Below, piece by piece: positions 42,661-49,718 of a stretch of 64,000 nt of DNA (position 1 is its first letter; each line of letters begins with the position of its first letter). The translations under genes and the position numbers were made by a program. Source of the DNA: Arthrobacter sp. B6 (GTDB lineage: Bacteria > Actinomycetota > Actinomycetes > Actinomycetales > Micrococcaceae). The DNA is taken from the NCBI RefSeq assembly GCF_001663775.1, contig NZ_KV467168.1:1896870-1960869 (forward strand). The letters run 5' to 3'. The notes under the pieces were generated by a model. It searched no databases. It saw nothing but the letters and a program-made list of their open reading frames with translations, and was not told the origin of the DNA.

Positions 42661-43293
42661 ATGGTTCCGCTCTCCAACCTGCTGGCCTTTGCGCTGGCAT
42701 CTGTGCTGCTCATCGCCGTGCCGGGACCCAGCGTCCTGTTCGTGATCGGCCGTTCCCTGGCGCTCGGCTGGAAAGGCGGCGTCCTGACCGTAGTGGGCAA
42801 TGCGGCCGGGCAACTGGTGCAGGTGGCCGCGGTCGCGCTCGGCGTCGGCATCGTGGTGGCACAGTCGGCGGTCCTTTTCAGCATCGTGAAGCTGGCGGGC
42901 GCTGCCTACCTTGTCTATCTGGGCATCAAAGCCATCCGGAACCGGCGGATCCACCACGCCGAGCGTCAACCAACGGCTTCCTCGCCACGGCGGCTGGTGG
43001 CTGAGGGGCTGGTTGTAGGTGCCACAAACCCCAAGTCGGTGGTGTTCTTCGTTGCCGTACTGCCGCAGTTTGTGGACTACCCAGCTGGGGCCATACCGTT
43101 CCAGCTGGCGCTTCTGGGTGCCGTATTCCTGCTGATCGCCCTGGTTTCGGACAGCATCTGGGCCATCGCCGCAGGTTCTGCCCGCCAGTGGTTTGCCCGG
43201 TCTCCGGGCCGGATCTCAGCGGTGGAGGCGACGGGCGGGGCCTTGATGATCGGCCTCGGGGGAACCTTGGCCCTAACCGGCAGCAAGTCCTAG
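42661..43293 (+). CDS. LysE-family amino-acid exporter
   Basis: 210 aa, about six helices. The N-terminal VPGPSVLFVIGRSLALGWKGGVLTVVGNAAGQLV is the LysE/RhtB signature, and GATNPKSVVFFVAVLPQFVD is the second conserved block. It exports amino acids or derivatives; the substrate is unknown. Divergent from the DUF2178 operon, and convergent with qorB across a GC-rich hairpin. Confidence 0.93.
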   Translation: MVPLSNLLAFALASVLLIAVPGPSVLFVIGRSLALGWKGGVLTVVGNAAGQLVQVAAVALGVGIVVAQSAVLFSIVKLAGAAYLVYLGIKAIRNRRIHHAERQPTASSPRRLVAEGLVVGATNPKSVVFFVAVLPQFVDYPAGAIPFQLALLGAVFLLIALVSDSIWAIAAGSARQWFARSPGRISAVEATGGALMIGLGGTLALTGSKS

Positions 43294-43315
43294 GTGCCCG
43301 GGCGGGCCGGGCACC
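43293..43315. terminator. Hairpin between convergent LysE and qorB genes
   Basis: GGTGCCCGG (43293-43301) pairs perfectly with CCGGGCACC (43307-43315) around a 5-nt loop. The left arm begins at the last base of the LysE stop codon. No T-run follows, so it may only slow or pause polymerase from both sides. Confidence 0.6.
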
Positions 43316-43324
43316 CAAGAGTGA

Positions 43325-44188
43325 TCAAGCGTCGGATACAGCCGACCGCACGGCAGCCGGCATCGGCGTCGTGGGCCTGCCGATCAGCGTGCGGAGATCG
43401 GAACCGCTGACCAGAAGGTCGCCACGGGCGATTCCGAGGTCCGAGTCAGCCAGGATGTCGGCGAAGAGCTGCGGAATCCCGAATCCGGCCAGCAGTCCGG
43501 CGTAGTCCTCTGCCGGAAGATCCTGGTACGTCACCGGCCTGCTGGCGGCGGCGCTGATTTCCCGGGCGAGTTCGGAAAGCGTAAAAGCGTGGTCCCCGCC
43601 CAATTCATAGACCTTGCCGGCCTGGTTATCGGCAAGCAGGACCGCCGCCGCCGCTTCTGCGTAGTCAGCACGGGACGCAGCGCTCACCCTGCCCTCGCCG
43701 GCACTTCCCGCAAGGGCTCCCTGGGCCAGTGTGCCCGGCAGCTGGTCCGTGTAGTTTTCGAGGTACCAGCCGTTCCGGAGGATGGCGGTCGGGACGCCGG
43801 AGTCCTTCAGCATCGATTCGGTTGCCTGATGGTCTGCAGCCAGCTTCATGCCAGTGGTGTCAGCGTTGGCGACACTCGTGTAGGCCAGCAGCTCCACACC
43901 TTCGGTCTTGGCCGCTTCAATCACTGTGCGGTGCTGGTCCACGCGCTTGCCTACGTCACTGCCCGAAATCAGGAGGACTTTGCTGGCGCCTTTCAGTGCC
44001 TGGGCCACGGACGCGGGATCCGAATAGTCCATCGGCCTGACCTGCACACCGCGGGCCTCGAAATCGGAGAGTTTTTCGATGGAACGGCCGGTGGCCACGA
44101 TCTCTGCTGCCGGAACGTTGCGCTGAAGCAGGGCCTCAACGACGTGGCGGCCAAGCTGTCCTGTGGCTCCTGTGATCACGATGCTCAT
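43325..44188 (-). CDS. qorB: NAD(P)H:quinone oxidoreductase 2, QorB-like
   Basis: 287 aa. NmrA-type Rossmann start IVITGATGQLGRHVVEALL. The whole length parallels E. coli QorB (YtfG), including LLISGSDVGKRVDQHRTVIEAAKTEGVELLAYTSVANADT, LRNGWYLENYTDQLPG, SAASRADYAEAAAAVL and GKVYELGGDHAFTLSELA. It would reduce quinones with NAD(P)H. AAAGGA precedes ATG 44188. It is divergent from an HxlR regulator, the same arrangement as ytfG-ytfH. Confidence 0.9.
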   Translation of the reverse strand: MSIVITGATGQLGRHVVEALLQRNVPAAEIVATGRSIEKLSDFEARGVQVRPMDYSDPASVAQALKGASKVLLISGSDVGKRVDQHRTVIEAAKTEGVELLAYTSVANADTTGMKLAADHQATESMLKDSGVPTAILRNGWYLENYTDQLPGTLAQGALAGSAGEGRVSAASRADYAEAAAAVLLADNQAGKVYELGGDHAFTLSELAREISAAASRPVTYQDLPAEDYAGLLAGFGIPQLFADILADSDLGIARGDLLVSGSDLRTLIGRPTTPMPAAVRSAVSDA

Positions 44189-44262
44189 GGGCGTGTCCTT
44201 TCATCATCCGTAAGGGGTCATCATCAACAACCGGGTACACGACGGATTACTTCCTGAAAGAG

Positions 44263-44301
44263 AGTACGCACTTTGAGGTAAGGTACTGACATTTTGGTAA
44301 G
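44263..44301. promoter_or_regulatory. Candidate HxlR/QorR operators between qorB and its regulator
   Basis: AGTAC (44263-44267) and GTACT (44283-44287) form an inverted repeat. GGTAAG occurs twice, at 44277-44282 and 44296-44301, 19 bp apart. Both patterns lie within the shared promoter region and overlap the predicted regulator promoter. Confidence 0.45.
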
Positions 44302-44303
44302 AT
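44298..44303 (+). promoter_or_regulatory. Leaderless -10 element (TAAGAT) for the HxlR regulator
   Basis: TAAGAT ends 7 nt before ATG 44311, and no Shine-Dalgarno is present. A weak TTGAGG lies at 44273-44278. Confidence 0.5.
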
Positions 44304-44310
44304 ATAAGCT

Positions 44311-44712
44311 ATGGACGCGAAAACCTTGCCTGCCCAGTCGCCCGCCCCACAGTTGGCTCAGCTGCGGGAGGACTTTGCCGACGGCGTGTTCCCGGCCGGA
44401 TGTCCCAGCCGGACGGTCCTGGACCACATCACCAGCAAATGGGGAGTGCTCATCCTGGTGGCACTATCGGAAGGTGAGCAGCGCTGGAGCGAGCTCCGGC
44501 GCCGGGCCGAGGGCGTCAGTGAGAAGATGCTGGCGCAGACCCTCAAGACCCTGGAACGTGACGGCCTGGTGCTGCGCAAGGCCCGGCCCGTGATTCCGCC
44601 ACATGTGGACTACAGCTTGACGGACCGCGGTTACGAACTGGCTACCCTGCTGGTCCCGCTGGTCACTTGGGCCTATGAAAACGCTGACGACATCCTCAGC
44701 GGCCAGCGCTGA
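44311..44712 (+). CDS. HxlR-family (DUF24) redox-type regulator, QorR-like
   Basis: 133 aa winged helix: VLDHITSKWGVLILVALSEGEQRWSELRRRAEGVSEKMLAQTLKTLERDGLVLRK. One Cys, residue 31 in PAGCPSRTVLDH, sits just before the wHTH. It is the position used for thiol redox sensing in QorR of Corynebacterium glutamicum and in related DUF24 regulators. It is divergent from qorB and probably represses it and itself. Confidence 0.92.
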   Translation: MDAKTLPAQSPAPQLAQLREDFADGVFPAGCPSRTVLDHITSKWGVLILVALSEGEQRWSELRRRAEGVSEKMLAQTLKTLERDGLVLRKARPVIPPHVDYSLTDRGYELATLLVPLVTWAYENADDILSGQR

Positions 44713-44728
44713 CCCACCTCCAAGTGTT

Positions 44729-44791
44729 GAGTTTTTGTCCATTTATGGCGACTTTCGCACCCTCAAAGTCGCCATAAGTGGACAAAAACTC
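44729..44791. repeat. Palindromic intergenic element D
   Basis: 27-bp arms (44729-44755 and 44765-44791) that begin and end with GAGTTTTTGTCCA / TGGACAAAAACTC, with a single wobble and a 9-nt loop. It starts 16 bp past the HxlR stop codon. Outer arms are shared with element E about 500 bp away, but the inner arms differ (TTATGGCGACTTT here). Confidence 0.88.
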
Positions 44792-44988
44792 CCCGGCGAC
44801 GTGAGGAAGGGACCCAAGTAGTGGGCCTCCGCAAAAGCGAGTACATGTTACTGGTGTGACTGGTGTGAATAGCGCCTAGCGTATTTGTAAGGTGCCAGCC
44901 TGGAATAAGGGGACCATCCCCTGCTGGGAGTGTTCCGGCAACCGCACCGCAGTGGGCGGCTCTACGCCGCTTTCAAGGAGTGGTTCGC
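44792..44988. other. Upstream region of the small gene at 44989
   Basis: No gene seen. A perfect 9-bp tandem repeat CTGGTGTGA x2 occurs at 44851-44868, followed by AT-richer bases that may hold the promoter of the next gene. Confidence 0.35.
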
Positions 44989-45252
44989 ATGGTGAAAGCA
45001 CATGTCCAGGACCTGGCCGGCATGGGGCAGCCCGTCAGCTTTTCTTCCCTCATTGTCAGCGCCTGGGACCGGCTCCTGGCGTCCCTCGGCCCGAAGTGCC
45101 CCTACCGTGTGGGGGATGCCGTGGTGGGAGACGATCCGTTCAACGGCCGGCACGAGGGCATCGTCATGTCCCGCCGCGGTTCTTCGGTGGAGCTCGGCAC
45201 CGCGGCGGGAGTGTTCTTCTACGACCACCGCCACCTGAGGCGGCAGGATTGA
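44989..45252 (+). CDS. Small hypothetical protein (87 aa)
   Basis: No family recognised. ATG 44989 has AAGGAG 8 nt upstream. The N-terminal half is helical (VSFSSLIVSAWDRLLASLG); the C-terminal half is beta-like (YRVGDAVVGDDPFNGRHEGIVMSRRGSSVELGTAAGVFFYDHRHL), reminiscent of small SH3-like barrels. The stop codon TGA overlaps the first bases of palindromic element E. Confidence 0.65.
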   Translation: MVKAHVQDLAGMGQPVSFSSLIVSAWDRLLASLGPKCPYRVGDAVVGDDPFNGRHEGIVMSRRGSSVELGTAAGVFFYDHRHLRRQD

Positions 45253-45313
45253 GTTTTTGTCCAGATAACGCGCGATAGAAGGCCTTTTGGGCGCGTTATC
45301 GGGACAAAAACTC
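45251..45313. repeat. Palindromic intergenic element E
   Basis: GAGTTTTTGTCC (45251-45262) pairs with GGACAAAAACTC (45302-45313), and inner GATAACGCGC (45264-45273) pairs with GCGCGTTATC (45291-45300). The 17-nt centre contains AAGGCCTTTTGGG. It separates the small gene from the convergent dehydrogenase gene, overlapping the former's stop codon and ending 8 bp from the latter's. Confidence 0.87.
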
Positions 45314-45321
45314 CGGCGGGC

Positions 45322-46071
45322 CTACCGCGCCGACCAGCCGCCGTCCATGGTGTAGCTGGCCCCGGTGACCATGCCTGCGTGATCCGACGCCAGCCAGGCC
45401 ACCAGCGAGGCAACTTCCCCGGGTTCCACCAGCCGCTTTATCGCGGACTCGGTAAGCATCACCTTGGCCAGGACCTCGGCTTCGGGGATGCCGTGCACCT
45501 GGGCCTGGTCCGCGATCTGCTTCTCCACCAGCGCCGTGCGGACATAGCCCGGGTTGATGCAGTTGGACGTGACCCCGCGCTCCCCGCCCTCCAGCGCCGT
45601 CACCTTGCTCAGCCCTTCCATGCCGTGCTTGGCGGAAACGTAAGCGCTCTTGAACGGGGAAGCACGGATTCCGTGCACGGAGGACACGTTGATGATGCGT
45701 CCGAACCCGTTGGCATACATGTGGGGCAGGGCTGCCCGGATCAGCAGGAACGGGGCCTCCAGCATGAGGGCGATGATCCGGCGGAATTCCGCAGGATCGA
45801 ACTCCTCGATTGGGCTGATCCGCTGGATCCCGGCGTTGTTCACCAGGATGTCGCAGTCCAGGCTCAGGGTGGCGAGCGCGTCCACGTCCAGCAGGTCGAC
45901 GGCCCAGGAGGTGCCACCCACCTCGTCGGCGAGCGCGGCGGCGCCGGCGGAGTCGACGTCGGCAACCACCACCTTTGCCCCGCGGGCAGCCAGTTCCCGC
46001 ACGCACGCAGCGCCGATCCCGCTGGCACCGCCGGTCACCAGGGCCTTGCGGCCGTTCAAACTGTTTTCCAT
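45322..46071 (-). CDS. 3-Hydroxybutyrate dehydrogenase-like SDR
   Basis: 249 aa from ATG 46071. Classical SDR with NAD motif VTGGASGIGAACVRELAARGAKV, LVNNAGIQ, catalytic Ser in INVSSVHG, and YVSAK (Tyr-x-x-x-Lys). The segments NNAGIQRISPIEEFDPAEF and RTALVEKQIADQAQVHGIPEAEV closely resemble bacterial D-3-hydroxybutyrate dehydrogenases. It would oxidise 3-hydroxybutyrate to acetoacetate. The MHS-family carrier gene lies just upstream on the same strand, about 50 bp away, supporting uptake plus oxidation of the substrate. Confidence 0.86.
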   Translation of the reverse strand: MENSLNGRKALVTGGASGIGAACVRELAARGAKVVVADVDSAGAAALADEVGGTSWAVDLLDVDALATLSLDCDILVNNAGIQRISPIEEFDPAEFRRIIALMLEAPFLLIRAALPHMYANGFGRIINVSSVHGIRASPFKSAYVSAKHGMEGLSKVTALEGGERGVTSNCINPGYVRTALVEKQIADQAQVHGIPEAEVLAKVMLTESAIKRLVEPGEVASLVAWLASDHAGMVTGASYTMDGGWSAR

Positions 46072-46122
46072 TGCAATTCCCATCGTGTGCCAGTCAGCCT
46101 GCGTGCCAGTCACCCAAGCAGC

Positions 46123-47505
46123 TCAGCGTGAGCCGGCCGGCAGGAGTCCTTCGCGGGCGGCGTCGGCCTTGTCCACTTCCTCCAGGGCGATGCCCTTGGT
46201 CTCCTTGAGGCTCAGCACCGCCACGGTGGTGATGGCACACGCCACCACCAGGTAGATGGCGGTAGGGACCCAGGAGCCGGTGTCCTTGAGCCACTGGGTG
46301 GCCAGGAGCGGGGCCAGCGAACCGGCGAAGATGGACGTCACCTGCGAGCCCAGCGAAACACCCGAGTAGCGCATCCGGGTGGGGAACAACTCAGCCATGA
46401 TGGCGGGCTGGCCGGCGTACATAAAGGCATGCAGGCACAGGCCGATGGTCACGGCAGCGACGATCACCACCGCATTGCGGGTGTCGAACATAGGGAAGGC
46501 GAAGAACGGCCACGCGGCACCGGAGATGGCGCCGATCAGGTACACCGGCTTGCGCCCCAGTGAATCCACCAGGCGCCCCACCTGCGGGATGACCAGGAAG
46601 TGGATGACATGCGCGATCAGGAGGGCCAGCAGGAGTGAGGAAGTGTCGTACTGGTGCACGCTCTTGAGGTAAACGATGGAGAAGCTCACTACCAGGTAAT
46701 ACATGATGTTCTCGGCGAAGCGCAGGCCCATGGCCTGCAGGATGCCCTTGGGGTACTTGCGGACAACCTCGAAGACGCCGTAGCTGACGGCCTGCTCCTT
46801 CTCCACCAGGGCCTTGGCCTCAAGGAAGATGGGAGCTTCCGTGACGTGCGTGCGAATGTAGTAGCCAACGAAGACGATCACCGCGGACAGCCAGAACGCG
46901 ACGCGCCAGCCCCAGCTAAGGAAAGCGTCAGGGCTAAGGGCAGTGGACATGATGAACAGCACCAGCGTGGCCAGCAGGTTGCCCACCGGCACGGCGGCCT
47001 GGGGCCAGCTGGACCAGAAGCCACGGGACTTGTTGGGGCTGTGCTCAGCAACCAGCAGCACGGCGCCGCCCCATTCACCACCCAGCGCGAAGCCCTGGAT
47101 GAAGCGCAGTGCCACCAGCAGCGTCGGTGCCAGGTAGCCGATCTCCGCGAACCCGGGCAGGCAGCCCATCAGGAAGGTTGCCACGCCCACAATGACGATG
47201 GTCAGCTGCAGCGTGGGCTTCCGGCCCAGTTTGTCGCCGATCTGCCCGAACACAATCCCGCCGAGCGGGCGTGCCACAAACCCAACTGCATAGGTAATGA
47301 AGGCCTGGATGATGCCATCCAGCTCGTTTCCGGTGGCGGGGAAGAAGTACTTCCCGAACACCAGGGTGGCGGCCGTGGCGTAGAGGAAGAACTCATACCA
47401 TTCCACCACCGTGCCCACCATGGAGGCGGCCACAATCTTCTTCAGTCCGGATCCTTTAGGTGCGGATCCGGCGGCGTTGTCTGCCGAGCGCTGCTCTACG
47501 CTCAT
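46123..47505 (-). CDS. MHS-family MFS metabolite:proton symporter
   Basis: 460 aa from ATG 47505 with AAGGAGA upstream. Twelve helices; the MHS signature GGIVFGQIGDKLGRKPTLQLTI (between helices 2 and 3) and RFIQGFALGGEWGGAVLLVAEHSP are clear. MHS carriers transport shikimate, ketoglutarate, citrate and similar acids. Placement beside a 3-hydroxybutyrate dehydrogenase and opposite a LysR regulator suggests a hydroxy-acid substrate, which is inference. Confidence 0.92.
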   Translation of the reverse strand: MSVEQRSADNAAGSAPKGSGLKKIVAASMVGTVVEWYEFFLYATAATLVFGKYFFPATGNELDGIIQAFITYAVGFVARPLGGIVFGQIGDKLGRKPTLQLTIVIVGVATFLMGCLPGFAEIGYLAPTLLVALRFIQGFALGGEWGGAVLLVAEHSPNKSRGFWSSWPQAAVPVGNLLATLVLFIMSTALSPDAFLSWGWRVAFWLSAVIVFVGYYIRTHVTEAPIFLEAKALVEKEQAVSYGVFEVVRKYPKGILQAMGLRFAENIMYYLVVSFSIVYLKSVHQYDTSSLLLALLIAHVIHFLVIPQVGRLVDSLGRKPVYLIGAISGAAWPFFAFPMFDTRNAVVIVAAVTIGLCLHAFMYAGQPAIMAELFPTRMRYSGVSLGSQVTSIFAGSLAPLLATQWLKDTGSWVPTAIYLVVACAITTVAVLSLKETKGIALEEVDKADAAREGLLPAGSR

Positions 47506-47575
47506 GGGTTTCTCCTTAGTGTCCACATTGACACGTGCTGTGGTCCACAGCACTAATGGCTCCACTGAGTATTAC

Positions 47576-47631
47576 TGCACAAACATGCACCTTCAATGAC
47601 CAATCGAGCACCCATCATGTGCACAATTGCA
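47576..47631. promoter_or_regulatory. Candidate LysR binding sites between the carrier and regulator genes
   Basis: TGCACAAACATGCA (47576-47589), the palindrome TGTGCACA (47618-47625) and TGCACAATTGCA (47620-47631) lie within 56 bp. They are spaced as expected for tandem LysR sites that overlap the divergent promoters. Confidence 0.4.
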
Positions 47632-47634
47632 GAT

Positions 47635-48552
47635 ATGAATCCCAATCCTGATGACCTGCTGGTCCTGCTCGCAGTGTCGCGGTCCGCCAAATTTACGACG
47701 GCGGCACAGGCCCTGGGCCTCAACCACACCACTGTTTCGCGCCGGATAGCGTCGCTCGAGAAGGCGCTGGGCGGCCGCGTCCTCGCCCGGGCCGCCGGCG
47801 GATGGGAACTCACGGAGCTCGGAACCGAGGCCGTCCGGGTCGCCGAACAGGTTGAGGCTGCCGTGAGTGCGCTGGGACCGGCAGGGAAGGCACCCGACCC
47901 GGTTGCCGGCGTCGTACGCATGACGGCGACTGACGGCTTCAGCGCCTACATCGCAGCCCCTGCCGTGGCCAGGCTGCGCCGCAACCACCCCGGCCTCACC
48001 GTGGAAGTGGTGACTATGACCAGGCGGGCACTGCAGCAGCGCTCGGGCCTGGACATCGAAGTGGTGGTGGGCGAACCCCAGGTCCACCGGGCCGAAGCCG
48101 TCCGGCTGGGCGACTACATGCTGGGGATGTACGCCTCGCGCGCATACCTGGCCGACAACGGCACACCGGCCAGCGTGGCGGAACTGACGGAGCACCCGCT
48201 GGTCTACTTTGTGGACTCGATGCTGCAGGTGGACGACCTCGACGCTCCCCGGCGGCTGGTGCCGGCTATGCGGGACGGGCTGACGTCCACCAACGTTTTT
48301 GTCCATGTGGAGGCCACCCGTGCCGGCGCGGGCATCGGTTTCCTGCCCTGTTTTATGGGCGATCTGCACGAGGACCTGGTCCGGCTGCTGCCCGAAGACT
48401 TCGCGGAACTGCTCCCCTACTGGATGGTCCTGCGGCCGGATTCCATGCGCCGCCCGGCCGTGGCCGCCGTCGTGCAGGCGCTGCGGGACCAGACGGCAGC
48501 GCACCGGGAGGCGCTGCTGGGCAGGGGAAAAACCCCATCGACTGCTCCGTAA
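47635..48552 (+). CDS. LysR-family transcriptional regulator
   Basis: 305 aa from ATG 47635. N-terminal HTH DLLVLLAVSRSAKFTTAAQALGLNHTTVSRRIASLEKALGGRVLAR; the effector domain starts near VVRMTATDGFSAY. It is divergent from the MHS carrier and dehydrogenase and probably controls them. Its last codons (TPSTAP) lie inside the left arm of palindromic element F. That suggests the C-terminus was altered or donated by the element. Confidence 0.91.
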   Translation: MNPNPDDLLVLLAVSRSAKFTTAAQALGLNHTTVSRRIASLEKALGGRVLARAAGGWELTELGTEAVRVAEQVEAAVSALGPAGKAPDPVAGVVRMTATDGFSAYIAAPAVARLRRNHPGLTVEVVTMTRRALQQRSGLDIEVVVGEPQVHRAEAVRLGDYMLGMYASRAYLADNGTPASVAELTEHPLVYFVDSMLQVDDLDAPRRLVPAMRDGLTSTNVFVHVEATRAGAGIGFLPCFMGDLHEDLVRLLPEDFAELLPYWMVLRPDSMRRPAVAAVVQALRDQTAAHREALLGRGKTPSTAP

Positions 48553-48598
48553 GGGCCGCTTAGGTGCCCCAAAAGGGCCGCTACGGAGCGATCGATGG
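48535..48598. repeat. Palindromic intergenic element F, embedded in two gene ends
   Basis: CCATCGACTGCTCCGTA (48535-48551) pairs with TACGGAGCGATCGATGG (48582-48598) with a two-base mismatch. The centre contains CCCCAAAAGGGCC and a direct repeat AGGGCCGCT. Both stop codons of the converging genes lie within it: TAA of the LysR gene in the left arm, TAG of the spermidine-synthase-like gene in the right arm. Confidence 0.87.
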
Positions 48599-49516
48599 TG
48601 CAACCGGGTCGTGGCGGACCAGGGAACCGGCCGCGAAGGCGCGGACCTGGGTGTCGTTCCAGATGTGGGCCGGGACGGCACCGCCCAGGAGCCTGCGGGC
48701 CAGCTGCGGGTCGCCGTCGAACGGGGTGTCGCTGCCTGCCATCACCATGTTTCCGTAGCGCCGGCCCTTGAGCATGGCGGGGTCGGCGATGATGACCGTG
48801 TGCTCGAAGGCTGCCGCGATGGTGGCGGCGTCCTCCCGCGCGTTCTTCAGGTCCGGAGCGTCGCCGGAGTTGGCCACGTAGATGCCGCCCGGTGCCAGGA
48901 CCCGCCTGATGTGGGCGTTGAACTCTGCGGTGGTGAGCGCCCGCGGCGTCAGGGAGCCGGCAAAGACGTCGCGGATGATGAAGTCGCGGGTGTCCGGCGT
49001 GAGCGTCTCGGTGACCTCCCGGGCCTCCCCCACGCGGATCCGGAGCAGCGGCGCCTTGGGGAGGTCGAACCAGCCGCGGACGTACTCGGCCAGCTTGCCG
49101 TCGAGCTCCACCACCACCTGCCGCGCATCGGGGTAGGCGGCGTGGAAGTAGCGGGCCAGTGAACAGGCCCCGCCGCCGAGGTGCAGCCCGCGCAGCCGGT
49201 GCGGCCCGCTGTCCTTTGACCCGCCCTTTCCGGACGTCGGAGGCCAGCGTGACTCGATCAGTGCCGCCATCCAGCGCATGTACTCAAAATCGAGGAAGAG
49301 CGGATCGGCGAGGTCAATGTGGGAGCTCATGACGCCGTTGATCTTCAGGAGCCAGCCGTTGGAATTGTCCTGGTCAGCGATGAGCTCGCAGTCGCCGGTA
49401 TCAATGTAGTAGACGCCTTCAACGGGCCCGTCCAGCCGGGTCCCCTTGGGCACCTCGATGACTCCCGCCGCCGGACGCTGGGTGTTCCGGCTGCCTGACT
49501 TTCCGCGTTTTGCCAT
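48581..49516 (-). CDS. Spermidine-synthase-like methyltransferase-fold protein
   Basis: 311 aa. It resembles actinobacterial spermidine-synthase-like proteins: an N-terminal beta region (VEGVYYIDTGDCELIADQDNSNGWLLKINGV), YMRWMAALI, then a Rossmann methyltransferase-like core with LHLGGGACSLARYFHAAYP, VVELDGKLAEYV, FIIRDVFAG and YVANSGD. The canonical polyamine-synthase catalytic Asp pattern is not obvious, so function is uncertain. Its final codons (PSIAP) are encoded by element F. Confidence 0.8.
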   Translation of the reverse strand: MAKRGKSGSRNTQRPAAGVIEVPKGTRLDGPVEGVYYIDTGDCELIADQDNSNGWLLKINGVMSSHIDLADPLFLDFEYMRWMAALIESRWPPTSGKGGSKDSGPHRLRGLHLGGGACSLARYFHAAYPDARQVVVELDGKLAEYVRGWFDLPKAPLLRIRVGEAREVTETLTPDTRDFIIRDVFAGSLTPRALTTAEFNAHIRRVLAPGGIYVANSGDAPDLKNAREDAATIAAAFEHTVIIADPAMLKGRRYGNMVMAGSDTPFDGDPQLARRLLGGAVPAHIWNDTQVRAFAAGSLVRHDPVAPSIAP

Positions 49517-49643
49517 TATCCGTGTGCCGCTTCAGTCATGGTTCAACATTAGTTGACGGCAACCACGCGGGGTGGCCTGCCGCCGGGATGACCCGGCGAG
49601 CTGCCGGGCCGGATTCTCTAAAGGGATCATCGGGAGGTGTTGC

Positions 49644-49647
49644 CTAG
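49644..49647. repeat. Left CTAG target-site duplication
   Basis: CTAG directly precedes the left terminal inverted repeat of the IS element; an identical CTAG follows the right end at 51463-51466. Confidence 0.8.
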
Positions 49648-49663
49648 GAGACTGCTGAATTAG
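49648..49663. repeat. Left terminal inverted repeat of the IS
   Basis: GAGACTGCTGAATTAG, perfect complement of 51447-51462. Confidence 0.9.
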
Positions 49664-49718
49664 TCAAGGTTGGGGCGCGTCGGCTGGACTCACGTGTCTG
49701 GTGGTTAAGACTGGTCTT

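Noticed and set aside
42513..42884. Long N-terminal extension of the DUF2178 membrane protein
   Set aside because: Lies upstream of the predicted promoter and opposite the LysE gene.
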